Shown here one piece after another: positions 13,130 to 23,727 of a stretch of DNA of 64,000 nt. Location: contig NC_084606.1 of assembly GCF_033807715.1 (NCBI RefSeq), positions 40,234,922 to 40,298,921 of the forward strand, written 5' to 3'. The DNA is from Cololabis saira. Taxonomy: Eukaryota > Chordata > Actinopteri > Beloniformes > Belonidae. The first letter of the stretch is position 1. Every line of letters starts with the position of its first letter. The translations under genes were made by a program, and so were the position numbers. The notes beneath the pieces are model-generated. The model was not told where the DNA came from. It ran no database searches and saw nothing but the letters and a program-made list of their open reading frames with translations.

Positions 13130-13520
13130 ATCTACTTGTGTGAACCTTGGAAAAATGGAGATCTCTTGGACATATGATGATCAAGAGCAGCTGACTTCCA
13201 TGTGGCTGGAAAGAAATCTGAATGTTTAAGTAGTCCAGACTGTACACAGAGACAGCCTTGTATGGCGGCGACTCTTTTCAGAAGCGGGCTCTCAACTACG
13301 GTAGTTCAGAGTAGGGTCAATAAAACCCCTGGATGAACAGCTAAAGGCTTGATCACATCACTGGAACTGGAAAACATCTCAGCACCATGTGTGCTGAAGG
13401 CCAAAGGTTCACATCAACGGTCAAATAAATCAAAATAAGTGATCCCTGCTGTGGAGTGGAAGGAGAAGACCTGGACCACTTGCCATCGTGGATGAACAAG
13501 TTTCCCTAATAGTTCTTAAT

Positions 13521-13535
13521 GATCCTGTCAGGGTG
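13521..13535. repeat. SINE target-site duplication, left copy
   Basis: GATCCTGTCAGGGTG here is repeated exactly at 13738..13752, on either side of the SINE. Confidence 0.9.
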
Positions 13536-13737
13536 GGGCCGCTCGGTGGCGCAGTGGGTTAAGCAGCGGGCCATATACTGAGGCTACAGTCCTCGTCCTG
13601 CAGCGGTCGCGGGTTCGAATCCAGCCCGTAAACCTTTGCTGCGTGTCTTCCCCGTTCTCTCTCTACCCCTTTCCAGTCTGCATCTCCAATAAAGGGCCGC
13701 TAGAGCCCAAAAAAACCTTTAAAAAAAAAAAAAAAAA
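13536..13737 (+). mobile_element. tRNA-derived SINE with A and B boxes and poly-A tail
   Basis: The head resembles a tRNA gene: an A-box-like TGGCGCAGTGGGTTAAG and a B box GGTTCGAATCC give an internal RNA polymerase III promoter. A short body follows with an AATAAA-like string and an A-rich tail of about 17 A. A perfect 15-bp target duplication flanks it. It is a SINE, not a functional tRNA gene, because it continues into an unrelated body and A-tail. It is mobilised in trans by a LINE, which cannot be identified from this copy. Confidence 0.9.
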
Positions 13738-13752
13738 GATCCTGTCAGGGTG
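13738..13752. repeat. SINE target-site duplication, right copy
   Basis: Exact copy of 13521..13535, following the SINE A-tail. Confidence 0.9.
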
Positions 13753-14319
13753 CCCGTCTGAAGCTCAGGAGCTGATGCACGAGGATGGGGAGCCTAAAAC
13801 GCCACGTCCACCACACCATGATTGCAGGAAGGAAAATCCACCTTCTGAAGTGGTCCATTCAGAGTCCAGACCTCAACTTCACAGAGATGTCTAGAACGGC
13901 CTCAAGAGAGCCGACGAAACCAGACAGAGACTTGCTTGTAAGTATCTACGCACTTGACGTGCTACGAATGAGGCAGCTCTGAGGAGAACAGTCAGACACT
14001 CACCCTCGCCGCTGCGCCGGAACCCCAGAACCGGACTCAGAGCCAAGCTGGTGGTGGTTTGAAGTCCAGGCTGGAGATCCATTCAAATGTCAAGAATCAA
14101 TTCGATTCCGATTCTTAAGATTCAGAATCGATTATCACATTTTGATTCGATCCGATTCCGATGTTGATTTGGGTTAGTGTTATTAAAAATATTTTTGAGC
14201 TGTTGCATGAATTATATGACTGTGTAGTTATGCAACATATTAATACCATTATTATATTGATATTAAACAGCCAGTATTGGCAACTAGTGATGGCTCCCAT
14301 AATGCTGATATACACTTCA

Positions 14320-14798
14320 AGGCTGGATTATGGTTCTGCAACAAATCGACGCTGGGCGTGCGCCGCAGGTTGCACCGCATGGCGCACCCCACGCCGCAGG
14401 CCACACCGCAGGCCACGCCGTGCCTGACGCACCTCCCACAAATTGTAACTACGCGTCGAGAGGTTGCAGACCAACGCAGACCGAGAGGGCTGTGATTGGT
14501 TCGCTTGGTAGCAATGCATTTCCGGTTCCGGTTCGTGAAGCAGTCGTGAACTTTCAGCGCTCTTTTCTTCGTGTATGTGTGATTTTTTTGGTTTTTCGCA
14601 CAATAGTTGTCCTTATCTCTTTGATTCACCGGAAAAGTCGGATAAACCATTCAGGAAAAGATCGCACCCCCCTAGCGCTCGCGGTGGGTATTGCACCGTG
14701 GCGAAATGGAGTGATGGAGAAGTCCAAAGGGTTCACGACGGTGTCACGGCTGCGGTGTGTGCTCTGCGTTGGTGTAGCGCAGAACCATAATCCAGCCT
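14320..14798. mobile_element. Harbinger-like MITE, long form, TCA duplication
   Basis: The ends are AGGCTGGATTATGGTTCTGC and GCAGAACCATAATCCAGCCT, a near-perfect inverted pair, flanked by TCA (14317..14319 and 14799..14801). It is the largest member of the family seen here, with about 430 bases of non-palindromic interior, and sits inside the left end of the Tc1. Confidence 0.75.
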
Positions 14799-14982
14799 TC
14801 ACTTTTTCCACATTTTGCTATGTTACAGCCTTATTCTTAATTTGATTAAACTAATTTTTTCTAAATTTTACAAACAACACCCCATAATGACAACGTGAAA
14901 AAAGTTTTTTTGAGATTTTTGCAAATGTATTAAAAATAAAAAACAAAGAAATCATATGTACATAAGTATTCACAGCCTTTGC

Positions 14983-15453
14983 TCAATACTTTGTTGATGC
15001 ACCTTTGGCAGCAATTACAGCCTCAAGTCTTTTTGAATATAACGCCACAAGCTGGGCACACCTATCTTTGGGCAGTTTTGCCCATTCCTCTTTGCAGCTC
15101 CTCTCAAGCTCCAACAGGTTGGATGCGAAGCATCGGTGCACAGCCATTTTCAGATCTCTCCAGAGATGTTCAATCGGATTCAAGTCTGGGCTCTGGCTGG
15201 GCCACTCAAGGACATTCACAGAGTTGTCCTGAAGACACTGCTTTGAAATCTTGGCTGTGTGCTTAGGGTCGTTGTCCTGCTGAAAGATGAACCGTCGCCC
15301 CAGTCTGAGGTCAAGAGCGCTCTGGAGCAGGTTTTCATTCAGGATGTCTCTGTACATGGCTGCATTCATCTTTCCCTCTATCCTGACTAGTCTCCCAGTT
15401 CCTGCCGCTGAAAAACATCCCCACAGCATGATGCTGCCACCACCATGCTTCAC
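14983..15453 (-). pseudogene. Tc1 transposase, C-terminal catalytic part
   Basis: This is a DDE/D transposase fragment that in intact form cuts and joins DNA at TA sites. About 156 residues remain open. [12 protein letters not shown] leads to the second catalytic aspartate in [11 protein letters not shown], then [15 protein letters not shown] with the final catalytic glutamate, and a normal C-terminus. The N-terminal paired-type DNA-binding domain and first aspartate are missing, since upstream sequence (15454..15716) reads only in scraps. Usual length is about 340 residues, so this is inactive. Confidence 0.85.
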
Positions 15454-16239
15454 TGTAGGGATGGTATTGGCCCGGTGATGAGTGGTGCCTTCTATTTACA
15501 GATGATGGAGGCCACTGTGCTCATTGGAACCTTCAAAGCAGCAGACATTTTTCTGTACCCTTCCCCAGATTGGCGCTTTGAGACAATCCTGTCTTGGAGG
15601 TCTACAGACAATTCCTTTGACTTCATGCTTGGCTTCAGTGGGAACAGCATGCACCTTAGCTCAATTTTGAGCTTTATGGCAAAGGCTGTGAATACTTATG
15701 TGCATGTGATTTTTTAGTTTTTTATTTTTAATAAATTTGCAAAACTTGTCAATATGGGGTGTTGTGTGTAGAATTTTGAGGAGAAAAATGAATTGAATCC
15801 ATTTTGGAATAAGGCTGTATACATAACATGTACATAACAAAATGTGGTAAAAGTGAAGCGCTGTGAATACTTTCCAGATGCAGTGTAACTGCTTTCAGAA
15901 ACATAGTGTGGGTCAGAATTATCAAACAGATCCAGCAAACAGAGACGGATGAAATCTGTTTATTTTTTCCCATTTATGAGAATTTGGTTTTTAGCATTTT
16001 ATGCAAATGTAACCCCAAGACAGTATATAAAGCAAAGAAATATAGACAATTTATGCAATTATAACTAAAAACTTTAATGTTTTAATACCTTTAAACATAT
16101 TAAAAGGCAAAAACATGGCACTAGTTATGCTTGTGTCCAACAAAACATTCGTTTTTTGATCTCTAGACATAAGAATTGATTTTTAGGAATTAATATGAGA
16201 ATCGATTTAGAATCGGAAAATCTTTTCAACACAGGCCTA

Positions 16240-17811
16240 GTCCTCACCACCCAAGAGGCTCGGCCGGCCAGTAACTCACTCGTGTTTTCAGTCAGTATCT
16301 ATCTGTCCAGAAGAGCTGCTCAGCATTAGTCAGATCCTCAACATTCACCAGCTCTTGTCTTTCCATCATCCTGGTGAGCCTGCGCCCTTTTAGGAAAGTG
16401 TTTGGGGAAAGTGTTTCAAACATGCACATTTGTGTGTAATTGTTGTAGTTATCTCCAGATTAGAGTCACAGCTTTCAAGAGAAGATTGAGTTTCAGCAAC
16501 GACCTGCGGGCAGCAGTTCCAGGAACAGGAAGAGGTTAACGGACCAGGTGAGACAGGGAGAGGTGGAAGTGATCCTGCAGTCCTTTTAGTTTCAGAGATG
16601 GCTCCTTTTGCTCCTGCATCACTGCCCTCTTTGTGATTAGATATGCACCTTCCTCGGCTACAGTACATCCAATACATTTAAAAAGACAAGCCAAAAACCT
16701 TACAGCTGCTCAAAAAAGCTAAAAAAAAAAAAAAAAAAAGAGAAGTCCCCTAAATGCTTTAAAGTCAGCTCTCCAAAGGCAAGTCTTAAAGTATACCATG
16801 GGAGCTCATTCCCCTCTGACAGGTCAACTCTGTGTTTACGACATTTTAAGTGCCTCCTATTCTGTTTCAGAGCTGCAGGAGAGCCACAATGTGCATCACA
16901 CAAGTCAGTAGGGGGTAGGTGCGTGGGGGGGGTTAGTCTTGTGGCTACAGAGGTTGACTTGTTCAAGCCCCGGAATGGCAAAGAGCAAAGCTCTTAACCC
17001 TAATTGCCCCAGTTGCTGTGTTTGTTCTCTCAGATGTAAGTCACTTTGGATAATAAAAAAAAATAATGAAAACACATCTGCATCACCCAACTGCTGGAAT
17101 AAGCCAAACCAACAAGACTTCATCTAATCAGAAGAACTTAAAACTGAGGTGCCCCTTCAGCTGGGAGCCGCACCAATCAGGTCCCAGGACCGAGTACATC
17201 TCACAGTCCTACGCTTACTCTTCTTCACCTTCACCGCTTCTTATTTCTTTATCATTTTGTCCTGCAATGTACCCTCATAGATGGCAAATAGATGACAAAC
17301 TTTTGCAGTTTCCAAGCTTCGCCGCTGGAAATAAATAGAAAAACATAACTGAAAATAAAGAAAATAATTCTTCCATTTCCTTTTTAGCCAATATGAACCC
17401 AAGATATTTCTCTGTTTACTGTGAAAGAGCCGAGGACTCGGGAGGAAAGAGAGGAGGTTCAGAGGAGCTCCACTATTACAACAGACGCATCAAGAAGAAA
17501 AACGTTAACAACCATGTTTCTCCCAGGAAGGCCTGGAAGGTTTTTGAATATTTCTCCTTGGGCCTTGGCTGGATGTCCACGGCCTCCAGACACTCGCACC
17601 ACCCTGCACCAGAGACCTCCAGTCATCAACAGCCCGCAGGACCACATGCCTGCATTCACGTGCACAAATAGTCCAGCTACAAGTGCTTCCATGTCTTCAT
17701 GTCGATGCATGTGAAGGGAATCGATTCATGGACCAACCATTGTTGCGTGCCGCTAGCATAGTAGGCCGCCGTGGCCGCTGCCAGCGCCGGGCGGTTCTGG
17801 TTCCTCCACTA
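16240..17811. other. Non-coding DNA, no recognised feature
   Basis: Apart from an 18-A run near 16720, nothing ordered is seen. The open frames around 16390..17714 lack domain similarity. Confidence 0.5.
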
Positions 17812-18812
17812 CAGTAATCCCTGGTTTTTGGTGGGTGTTATGTTCCAAAAAGAACCCATGATAGGTGAAATCTGCGAAGTAGCAACCTTTTTTTTATTTT
17901 ACAATTATTATACCATGCTTCAAATTGCGGCTCCTCCGCGACCCGAGCAATTGGATTTGAACGTGAGAAAATGAAAAATGATTATCAAAAAAAATACAGT
18001 AAGTACAGTAAGACAGATTGTGACTGGCGTGTATTTCACTGCTCTTCTGATGCTGCTGCATCCTGACTCGCTCTGTAGCGTCTTTTTCTTCTAAAGCCGC
18101 AGTGCAGGTGTGTTTTTTCCAGAGAATAACAGTTATGGGCAGTTGTTGTCGCTCTTTTTTCTTCTGGGCAAAAAGTTTCTTATAAACCAGGGGTCAGCAT
18201 CCCGCGGCTCCAGAGCCGCATGTGGCTCTTTAGTGCTGCCCTAGTGGCTCCATGGAGCTTTTTCAAAAATGTTTGACTTTTTTTTCCTTTTTTCTTTCTT
18301 TTTCTCCCTCTTTTTTTCCTTCCTTTTTCCTTTCCTTTTTTAATGTCGACATTTTGACTTTTTTCTCGACATTTTGACTTCGACTTTTTTCCTCAACATT
18401 TGACTTTTTTCTCGAAGTGCATAATGAAAAAAAAAAACTTCCCCCAGTTATAACTAATATAGATACATGCAGCTTGTGTTGCCTTCATTCTAAGGCTGAT
18501 ACAAGACTTCATTTTTTGCGGCTCCAGACATTTGTTTTTTTTGTTTTTGGTCCAATATGGCTCTTTCAACATTTTGGGTTGCCGACCCCTGTTATAAACC
18601 AACATGCCACCATGAATTATATTTGAGAACTGTAATGAACGATTCATCAAAGGGTCCCATTCTTGAGCTGCTGCTGAAGCTCATTTGCCGTTCTCATCAT
18701 TGAGCCAATCAGAGACTATTGAGCCAATCAGAATGCAGAACACGATGCACAATGCAAATCCGTGAAGCAGCGAGACGTGAAAGGTGAACCGCAGTATAGC
18801 GAGGGATTACTG
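17812..18812. mobile_element. pogo/Tigger-like non-autonomous transposon, TA duplication
   Basis: The ends are CAGTAATCCCTGG and GAGGGATTACTG, flanked by TA. The CAGTAATCCCTCGCTATA type of terminus is common in vertebrate pogo-like elements. No transposase frame remains. A hAT MITE is nested at 18188..18591. Confidence 0.7.
18188..18591. mobile_element. hAT MITE with perfect 8-bp target duplication
   Basis: It begins CAGGGGTCAGCATCCCGCGG and ends GGGTTGCCGACCCCTG. The exact duplication TTATAAAC is at 18180..18187 and 18592..18599. The centre is T-rich with a degenerate CGACATTTTGACTT repeat. Confidence 0.85.
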
Positions 18813-19555
18813 TACTCTTCCAAACAAGAGCTCAGCTTTGGTTTGGCATACATCCTGTACGCTTTAACCTTCATTTGATTCCTCCTTCCACTTCTGGCAG
18901 TGCTTCCGATGGAGCACGCGCAGACGCCGGTCCCGGTCCCGCTGAACCGCCACACACTGGTGGAGAGCTCAACTTCAACCACATCTGCTGGTTTTGCTAG
19001 TCCGACTAAGATTTTCAAGTGTCTCATCTAACCTGCCAAGAAGAGTTTGGCCATCCTGAGGAAACTCACCTCAGCTGCGTTTATTAACCATCAGCACCCA
19101 AAGAGAGGGTGGTGGTGCACACCAACAACACCACATGCCTTCCTCCAACTAAGGAATGCCTTCCCCGCCCACCTGAGAGCACCACAGTCACTTGATCCCT
19201 TCAAAAGGGGACTCAAGACTTTTTAGTTCACCGAGGCATTTGCAATTTTTTGCATCTGTGGCTTGAAACACTTTGTGAAAGAGTTGGGACAGTAGCGGTT
19301 TGACCATTTTTGATGCTGAAACTCGTGAGAAGAGCAGGTGATGCAGGGTTCGGGGAGTTTGGGCCAGTCCCCCTGCAGACACATGTCCAGGGGTGCAACC
19401 GTACAGGGCCATAGTTGGTCCGTTTTGAGGTTGGTAAGTCTTCCCCGGAGTCCCCATGAGGGACGGGTCTGGGCAGTTGGACGTTGTTCTAAAATCTCAG
19501 CAAGCCTTTCCGCACTGATCCTGCATCACCAACGTAGAAAAGAGCCTCGCATAAG
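18813..19555. other. Non-coding DNA, no recognised feature
   Basis: No exon or ordered repeat is visible in this stretch. Confidence 0.5.
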
Positions 19556-20251
19556 TAGGCCTCTGTTGGGGGGGGGGGGGGGGGGGGTGGGAATCGATCT
19601 AAATCGATTCTCATATTAATTCCTAAAAATTGATTGGTATGTCTAAAGATTAATTTTTTGTTTAATCACCACATTACCACTTTTTCTCAAAAAAGGAATG
19701 TTTTGTTGGACACCAGAATAACTGGTGCCATGTTTTTGCCTTTAAATATGTTTAAAGGTATGATGAAAACATTAAAGTTTTCAGTTATAATTGCATAAAT
19801 TGTTTATATTTCATTACTGTATATACTGTCTTGGGCATTTGCATAAAATGCTAAAAACCAAATTCTCAAAAATTCAAAACCGAAATAGACCGAAATGGAA
19901 AAAAATTAAACGGAATGTGGGAAATAATGAAAGCGATTTCATCCGTCTCCGTTTCCTCCCTGGATCCGTTTGATAATTCCGCCCAACGCTGTTTCTGAAA
20001 GCAGTTCTATCAGCATTCTGGGAGCTGATTGGTCCTTACAGCATCATTAGCTGCAATACTTGCTGTTGAATCTCAATATAATACTAGTATTCATATGTTG
20101 CATAACTACCGTCATATAATTCATGAAACAGCTCAAAAAACAGTTTTAATAACACTAACCCAAATCAATATTGGAATCGAATCTTGATAATCGATTCTGA
20201 ATCTTAAGAATCGGAATCGATTCTTGACATTTGAAACGATCCCCAGCCCTA
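19556..20251 (+). mobile_element. hAT-like element, same family as 26685..27373
   Basis: It starts TAGGCCTCTGTTG, followed by a run of about 20 G, and ends CGATCCCCAGCCCTA. The body shares long stretches with 26685..27373 (for example GGAATGTTTTGTTGGACAC and TGCCTTTAAATATGTTTAAAG). Flanking TCGCATAAG and TCGCCAAG may be an eroded target duplication. There is no transposase. Confidence 0.65.
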
Positions 20252-21048
20252 TCGCCAAGAGCGCCGTCATGACCCAAGGCCGCCCCGCAGCTTTTGGACT
20301 TGATAGACCTCTTCCTCTTCAGTCCAGAGCAAACATTGTCTGTTTTTCCCACAGTGGAACAGTGACTCCACATTTCTTTGTGACAGCCTGTCAAACGCCT
20401 CAGAGTCCAGAGACGCTGACGCTGCACTTGGACAAGGTGAAGACCGCTTTTACACACAAGGCCGTTTCAAATGGCTTTGGTGAACGTTGCTCTGTATTCT
20501 AGTGTTCAGCAAAGGTTACAGTAATATCTAATCCTTGTGGTGATATCAGCTAGTGATGAATACTGACCTGTAGCCTTTCCCTTTCACATCACAATCCATC
20601 CAGAGTATTTGATTAGTGGGATGACAGTTTTATACAACATTGAAGAACCAAACATCCCCATCAATCCAGCTCATCACGGATACCACGACCCCCTCCTGAC
20701 ATCACCTGTTTGAACTATGACCTTTTACCTCTTCACCTCTTTACCCACACTAAACTGCACTTCTAGCTTCTTAAAGTGTTGCAGGTTGGAAACCCTAGTG
20801 AAGATGAAATTGAGATGAAATACACGAAATTATTGAGTTCATACTGTCTGTAAGAAATAAAATTAAAAGTCATTGTCTGTTTTTACCTCTGTCTGCTGCA
20901 GACCCTTCTGATTTGAGCGTAGATGAGGAATACAAAGTTTCACTTCAAACTACTACTCATACCCGCCACAATGTTCAACGTTTCAATGTTATCTCCGTAC
21001 AGATAACCCCGACCACGAGCTGCTGTCCCTCCCAGAGCAGAGCGTGCT
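20252..21048. other. Non-coding DNA, no recognised feature
   Basis: No gene or ordered repeat found in this part of mllt3 intron 2. Confidence 0.5.
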
Positions 21049-21078
21049 GTAACTGCCCCTGCATGAACCTGTTACTGC

Positions 21079-21951
21079 TAGGGATGTTAATAATTAATCG
21101 ATTTTCGATTAATTGCCGTTATGAAATTACCCGATTAAAATTAACGATTACAATTAATCTATTTATTTTTTATTTTTTATTTTTTTCGTTTAATTTCACC
21201 AGCTGGTATTACGCCCGGACCACATTTAATGCGACACAACACGCTGCCGCCTCGGCGCGCACAGAAGAAAGAGACGGCGGATATGTTTGGTTTTAGTAAC
21301 ATCATGCTCAGGCAATGAGTCTGCAATGGCCCAGACGGGAGACACATGTAGCTCAGTGCTTAACTTTTATTTTTAATCCACTCTATATTCTTCTGGTTCG
21401 TCTCGATATTTACCCCCTAAAGCCTGAATTATGGTTCCGCCTTAAATCGACGCAGAGCCGCCGCCGTAGCCTACGGCGAAGGCTCTGCGTCGTTGTAACG
21501 CGGAACCATAAATCAGCCTTCACCTGGTACATACATAGGTTTCTCTAAACATCTGTCCCCGCTAGTTTTAACTAAAAGAAAATGTGCTCCAATACAGCAG
21601 GTCTCATAATTTTAGTTTGAACACTGCAGAAACTCTAACTTAAAACGTAACTAGAACTTAAAATTTGCTTGACACAAATGACACTATTATGGCTGCTGCT
21701 ACTACTAATAGCCTTGAAGTGCACTTTATATTATATTCCTTGTGGTACAAAAATGTCTTTTTTGTTACTTTTGTATCAAATAAATATTTGATTAAGGAAT
21801 ACATTAAAATGTCCTTTGTATTTTATATAAGCAAAAAAAATTATGTTTGTATCTCAGATGGGGGAAAAACGCCGCTTATCAACTAATCGATGATCGATCG
21901 ATAAGGTTATCAACTATCAATTAATGAAATAATCGATAATTTGCATCCCTA
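21079..21951. mobile_element. hAT non-autonomous transposon inside the minisatellite, 8-bp duplication
   Basis: The ends are TAGGGATGTTAATAATTAATC and ATAATTTGCATCCCTA. The exact duplication GTTACTGC at 21071..21078 and 21952..21959 comes from the minisatellite unit. No transposase is present. A Harbinger-like MITE is nested at 21421..21519. Confidence 0.85.
21421..21519. mobile_element. Palindromic Harbinger-like MITE, short copy
   Basis: It runs AGCCTGAATTATGGTTCCGC ... GCGGAACCATAAATCAGCCT with a palindromic centre CGCCGTAGCCTACGGCG. The flanks are TAA on the left and TCA on the right. It is nested in the hAT element. Confidence 0.75.
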
Positions 21952-23013
21952 GTTACTGCCCGCTGCAGTCCCAGCCCTGCATGAACCTGTTACTGCCCGC
22001 TGCAGTCCCAGCCCTGCATGAACCTGTTACTGCCGCTGCAGTCCCAGCCCTGCATGAACCTGTTACTGCCGCTGCAGTCCCAGCCCTGCATGAACCTGTT
22101 ACTGCCGCTGCAGTCCCAGCCCTGCATGAACCTGTTACTGCCGCTGCAGTCCCAGCCCTGCATGAACCTGTTACTGCCCGCTGCAGCCCTGCATGAACCT
22201 GTTACTGCTGCTGCAGTCCTAGCCCTGCATGAACCTGTTACTGCCCGCTGCAGCCCTGCATGAACCTGTTACTGCCGCTGCAGTCCTAGCCCTGCATGAA
22301 CCTGTTACTGCCCGCTGCAGTCCCAGCCCTGCATGAACCTGTTACTGCCGCTGCAGTCCCAGCCCTGCATGAACCTGTTACTGCCGCTGCAGTCCCAGCA
22401 CTGCATGAACCTGTTACTGCCGCTGCAGTCCCAGCCCTGCATGAACCTGTTACTGCCGCTGCAGTCCCAGCCCTGCATGAACCTGTTACTGCCGCTGCAG
22501 TCCCAGCCCTGCATGAACCTGTTACTGCCGCTGCAGTCCCAGCCCTGCATGAACCTGTTACTGCCGCTGCAGTCCTAGCCCTGTATGAACCCGTTACTGC
22601 CGCTGCAATCCCAGCCCTGCATCCTGGAGACCTCTGCGTACTTTTAACAACCATTACTAACCGTTACTAACCGTATCTACTGGCGCTGTTTAACCACCAT
22701 GGTAAACAACACACTAGCAGGAGGCGGCGGCCTCATTAACCAGCTCTCTTTCTCAGTAGCTTCAATACGCAATGTTTTCTTCCTCTGTAATGGGATTTCC
22801 TTCTTTAATCTATAGGGAGGGGGGCAACTGAGACACATGAGCCACTTTATGGATAAAAGAAATGCCAGGAGAACCCAGCAGCCGAGCCTCCCATGCTCCA
22901 GAACCAAGGAGATGCTCATCAAGCCTCGTCCCCCTGATCCTCCCAACTGCCCCAGTGGGGCATTAGAACCAGAACCAGAGCAGACAGACCCCCCCCCCCC
23001 CCCGGTGTGTTAC

Positions 23014-23194
23014 CTCTCTTTGGGCGGGGGAAGCTCTCGTGCAGGTGGAACACCACCTTGTCCACGAAGTGCTGGATGTTGCTGTGCTCGGGTCCGCGCA
23101 CGAACACCATCCAGTCGTGGGTGAAGCCCTCCACCGTGGCCTTCTTCCTGACCTGGGCTCGGTGCCCCAGCTCCAGCTTCACCTGGACGGCGCC
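23014..23194 (-). CDS. mllt3: mllt3 (AF9) exon 2: first part of the YEATS domain
   Basis: AF9 is a nuclear chromatin reader. Its YEATS domain binds acylated histone H3 lysines and it links these marks to the super elongation complex and DOT1L. The 181-nt exon encodes 60 codons plus one base, reading [18 protein letters not shown] ... HESFPRPKR, nearly identical to vertebrate AF9/ENL. It is preferred over the paralogue mllt1 because of the head-to-head focad neighbour. The acceptor is CCCCGCAG and the donor G|GTAACA. The split valine codon (phase 1) matches human MLLT3. It joins in frame to the start exon at 29214..29225. The next exon lies beyond the left edge, so intron 2 exceeds 23 kb. No break is seen. 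Confidence 0.95.
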
Positions 23195-23727
23195 CTGCGG
23201 GGTGAGACGGGTGGAGTTACCCCACAGGTACCCCACAGTTACCCCGGACAGAGCTACCCCAGAGTTAGCCCACATTCACCCCACAGACAGGGTTTTTCCT
23301 GCATACAAAATTAAGAGACGGCCGCCTCCGCCTAATTTCGTGCTGCCCCCCAGCTGTCAAAACTCTGACGTCATGAAAATAGTTATTTTCTGGCAGGCGT
23401 TGGACTGGATGGATATTATTTTGACTGCAGTTACAGCATTACGCCGCTGTGAAGGCGCTGTATCACCGACAGTGCACCAGAAGAAGAAGAACAAGAAGAA
23501 GACGAAATCTCGAGAATTATTTTCCGCGTTTTCCCGCTATTTGTTGTATTTTATTTTATTCTGAGTCCTGGTTTACCTGTTCAAACAGGTAAATATTGTT
23601 TCTTTTGCAGTCGAGCATGTCTTGTTTATTCGTCTTATATTCAGTATATATACAGTACTTTAAAAAGCGACCTCGCGACCAGGAGAAGCAAGAGTGCAGG
23701 TGAAACGGTACAGACAATTAACGTTAC

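Larger units (their letters stand above)
13140..14060 (+). pseudogene. Heavily decayed Tc1/mariner transposase remnant (tentative)
   Basis: Around 13855..13900 a frame reads WSIQSPDLNFTE, close to the W-x-SPDLNP-x-E motif at the catalytic end of Tc1 transposases. Upstream, CACCACACCATGATTGCAGG and similar pieces are consistent with the same protein, but no continuous frame survives. A SINE is inserted at 13536..13737. Confidence is limited because only one motif is readable. Confidence 0.35.
14313..15885 (-). mobile_element. Tc1-family transposon, internally deleted, TA target duplication
   Basis: TA at 14311..14312 and at 15886..15887 flank CAC...GTG termini. The right end is GAATACTTTCCAGATGCAGTG. 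Removing the element and one TA restores the host hAT sequence GCTGATA-ACTGCTTTCAG seen at 20000 and 27110. The left terminal repeat has lost about 25 bases and carries the MITE at 14320..14798. The element is well short of a full Tc1 once the MITE is removed. Confidence 0.75.
14066..16239 (-). mobile_element. hAT-like element (ATCGATT-rich family) split by a Tc1 insertion
   Basis: The left part (14066..14312) begins near GGCTGGAGATCCATTC and contains AAGATTCAGAATCGATTATC. The right part (15886..16239) ends TCAACACAGGCCTA. Both match, in reverse, the intact family member at 26685..27373 and the copy at 19556..20251. The two halves are separated by the Tc1 at 14313..15885. No transposase is present. 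Confidence 0.65.
21049..22620. repeat. Minisatellite, 36-bp unit, interrupted by a hAT insertion
   Basis: The unit is CTGCAGTCCCAGCCCTGCAT plus GAACCTGTTACTGCCG, with about 18 copies to the right of 21952. A single matching half-unit lies at 21049..21078, left of the insertion at 21079..21951. Some units are shortened (CCCGCTGCAGCCCTG) or carry CAGTCCTAG. Since 36 is a multiple of three, both strands are open over hundreds of bases. This is a repeat artefact, not a gene. Confidence 0.9.

Noticed and set aside
13536..13630. tRNA gene
   Set aside because: A and B boxes are present but the sequence continues into a SINE body with A-tail and target duplication, so it is a tRNA-derived SINE head.
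14983..15453. Functional Tc1 transposase
   Set aside because: The N-terminal DNA-binding domain and first catalytic aspartate are absent and one terminal repeat is damaged.
21952..22620. CRISPR-like array of 36-bp repeats
   Set aside because: There are no unique spacers between units; it is a head-to-tail minisatellite in vertebrate DNA.
22018..22670. Alanine/proline-rich and MNLLLPLQSQPC frames
   Set aside because: Shadow frames of the 36-bp minisatellite, open on both strands.
22919..23275. A single 118-codon minus-strand gene
   Set aside because: Only 23014..23194 is exon. The rest of the open frame is intron read-through beyond conserved AG and GT sites.
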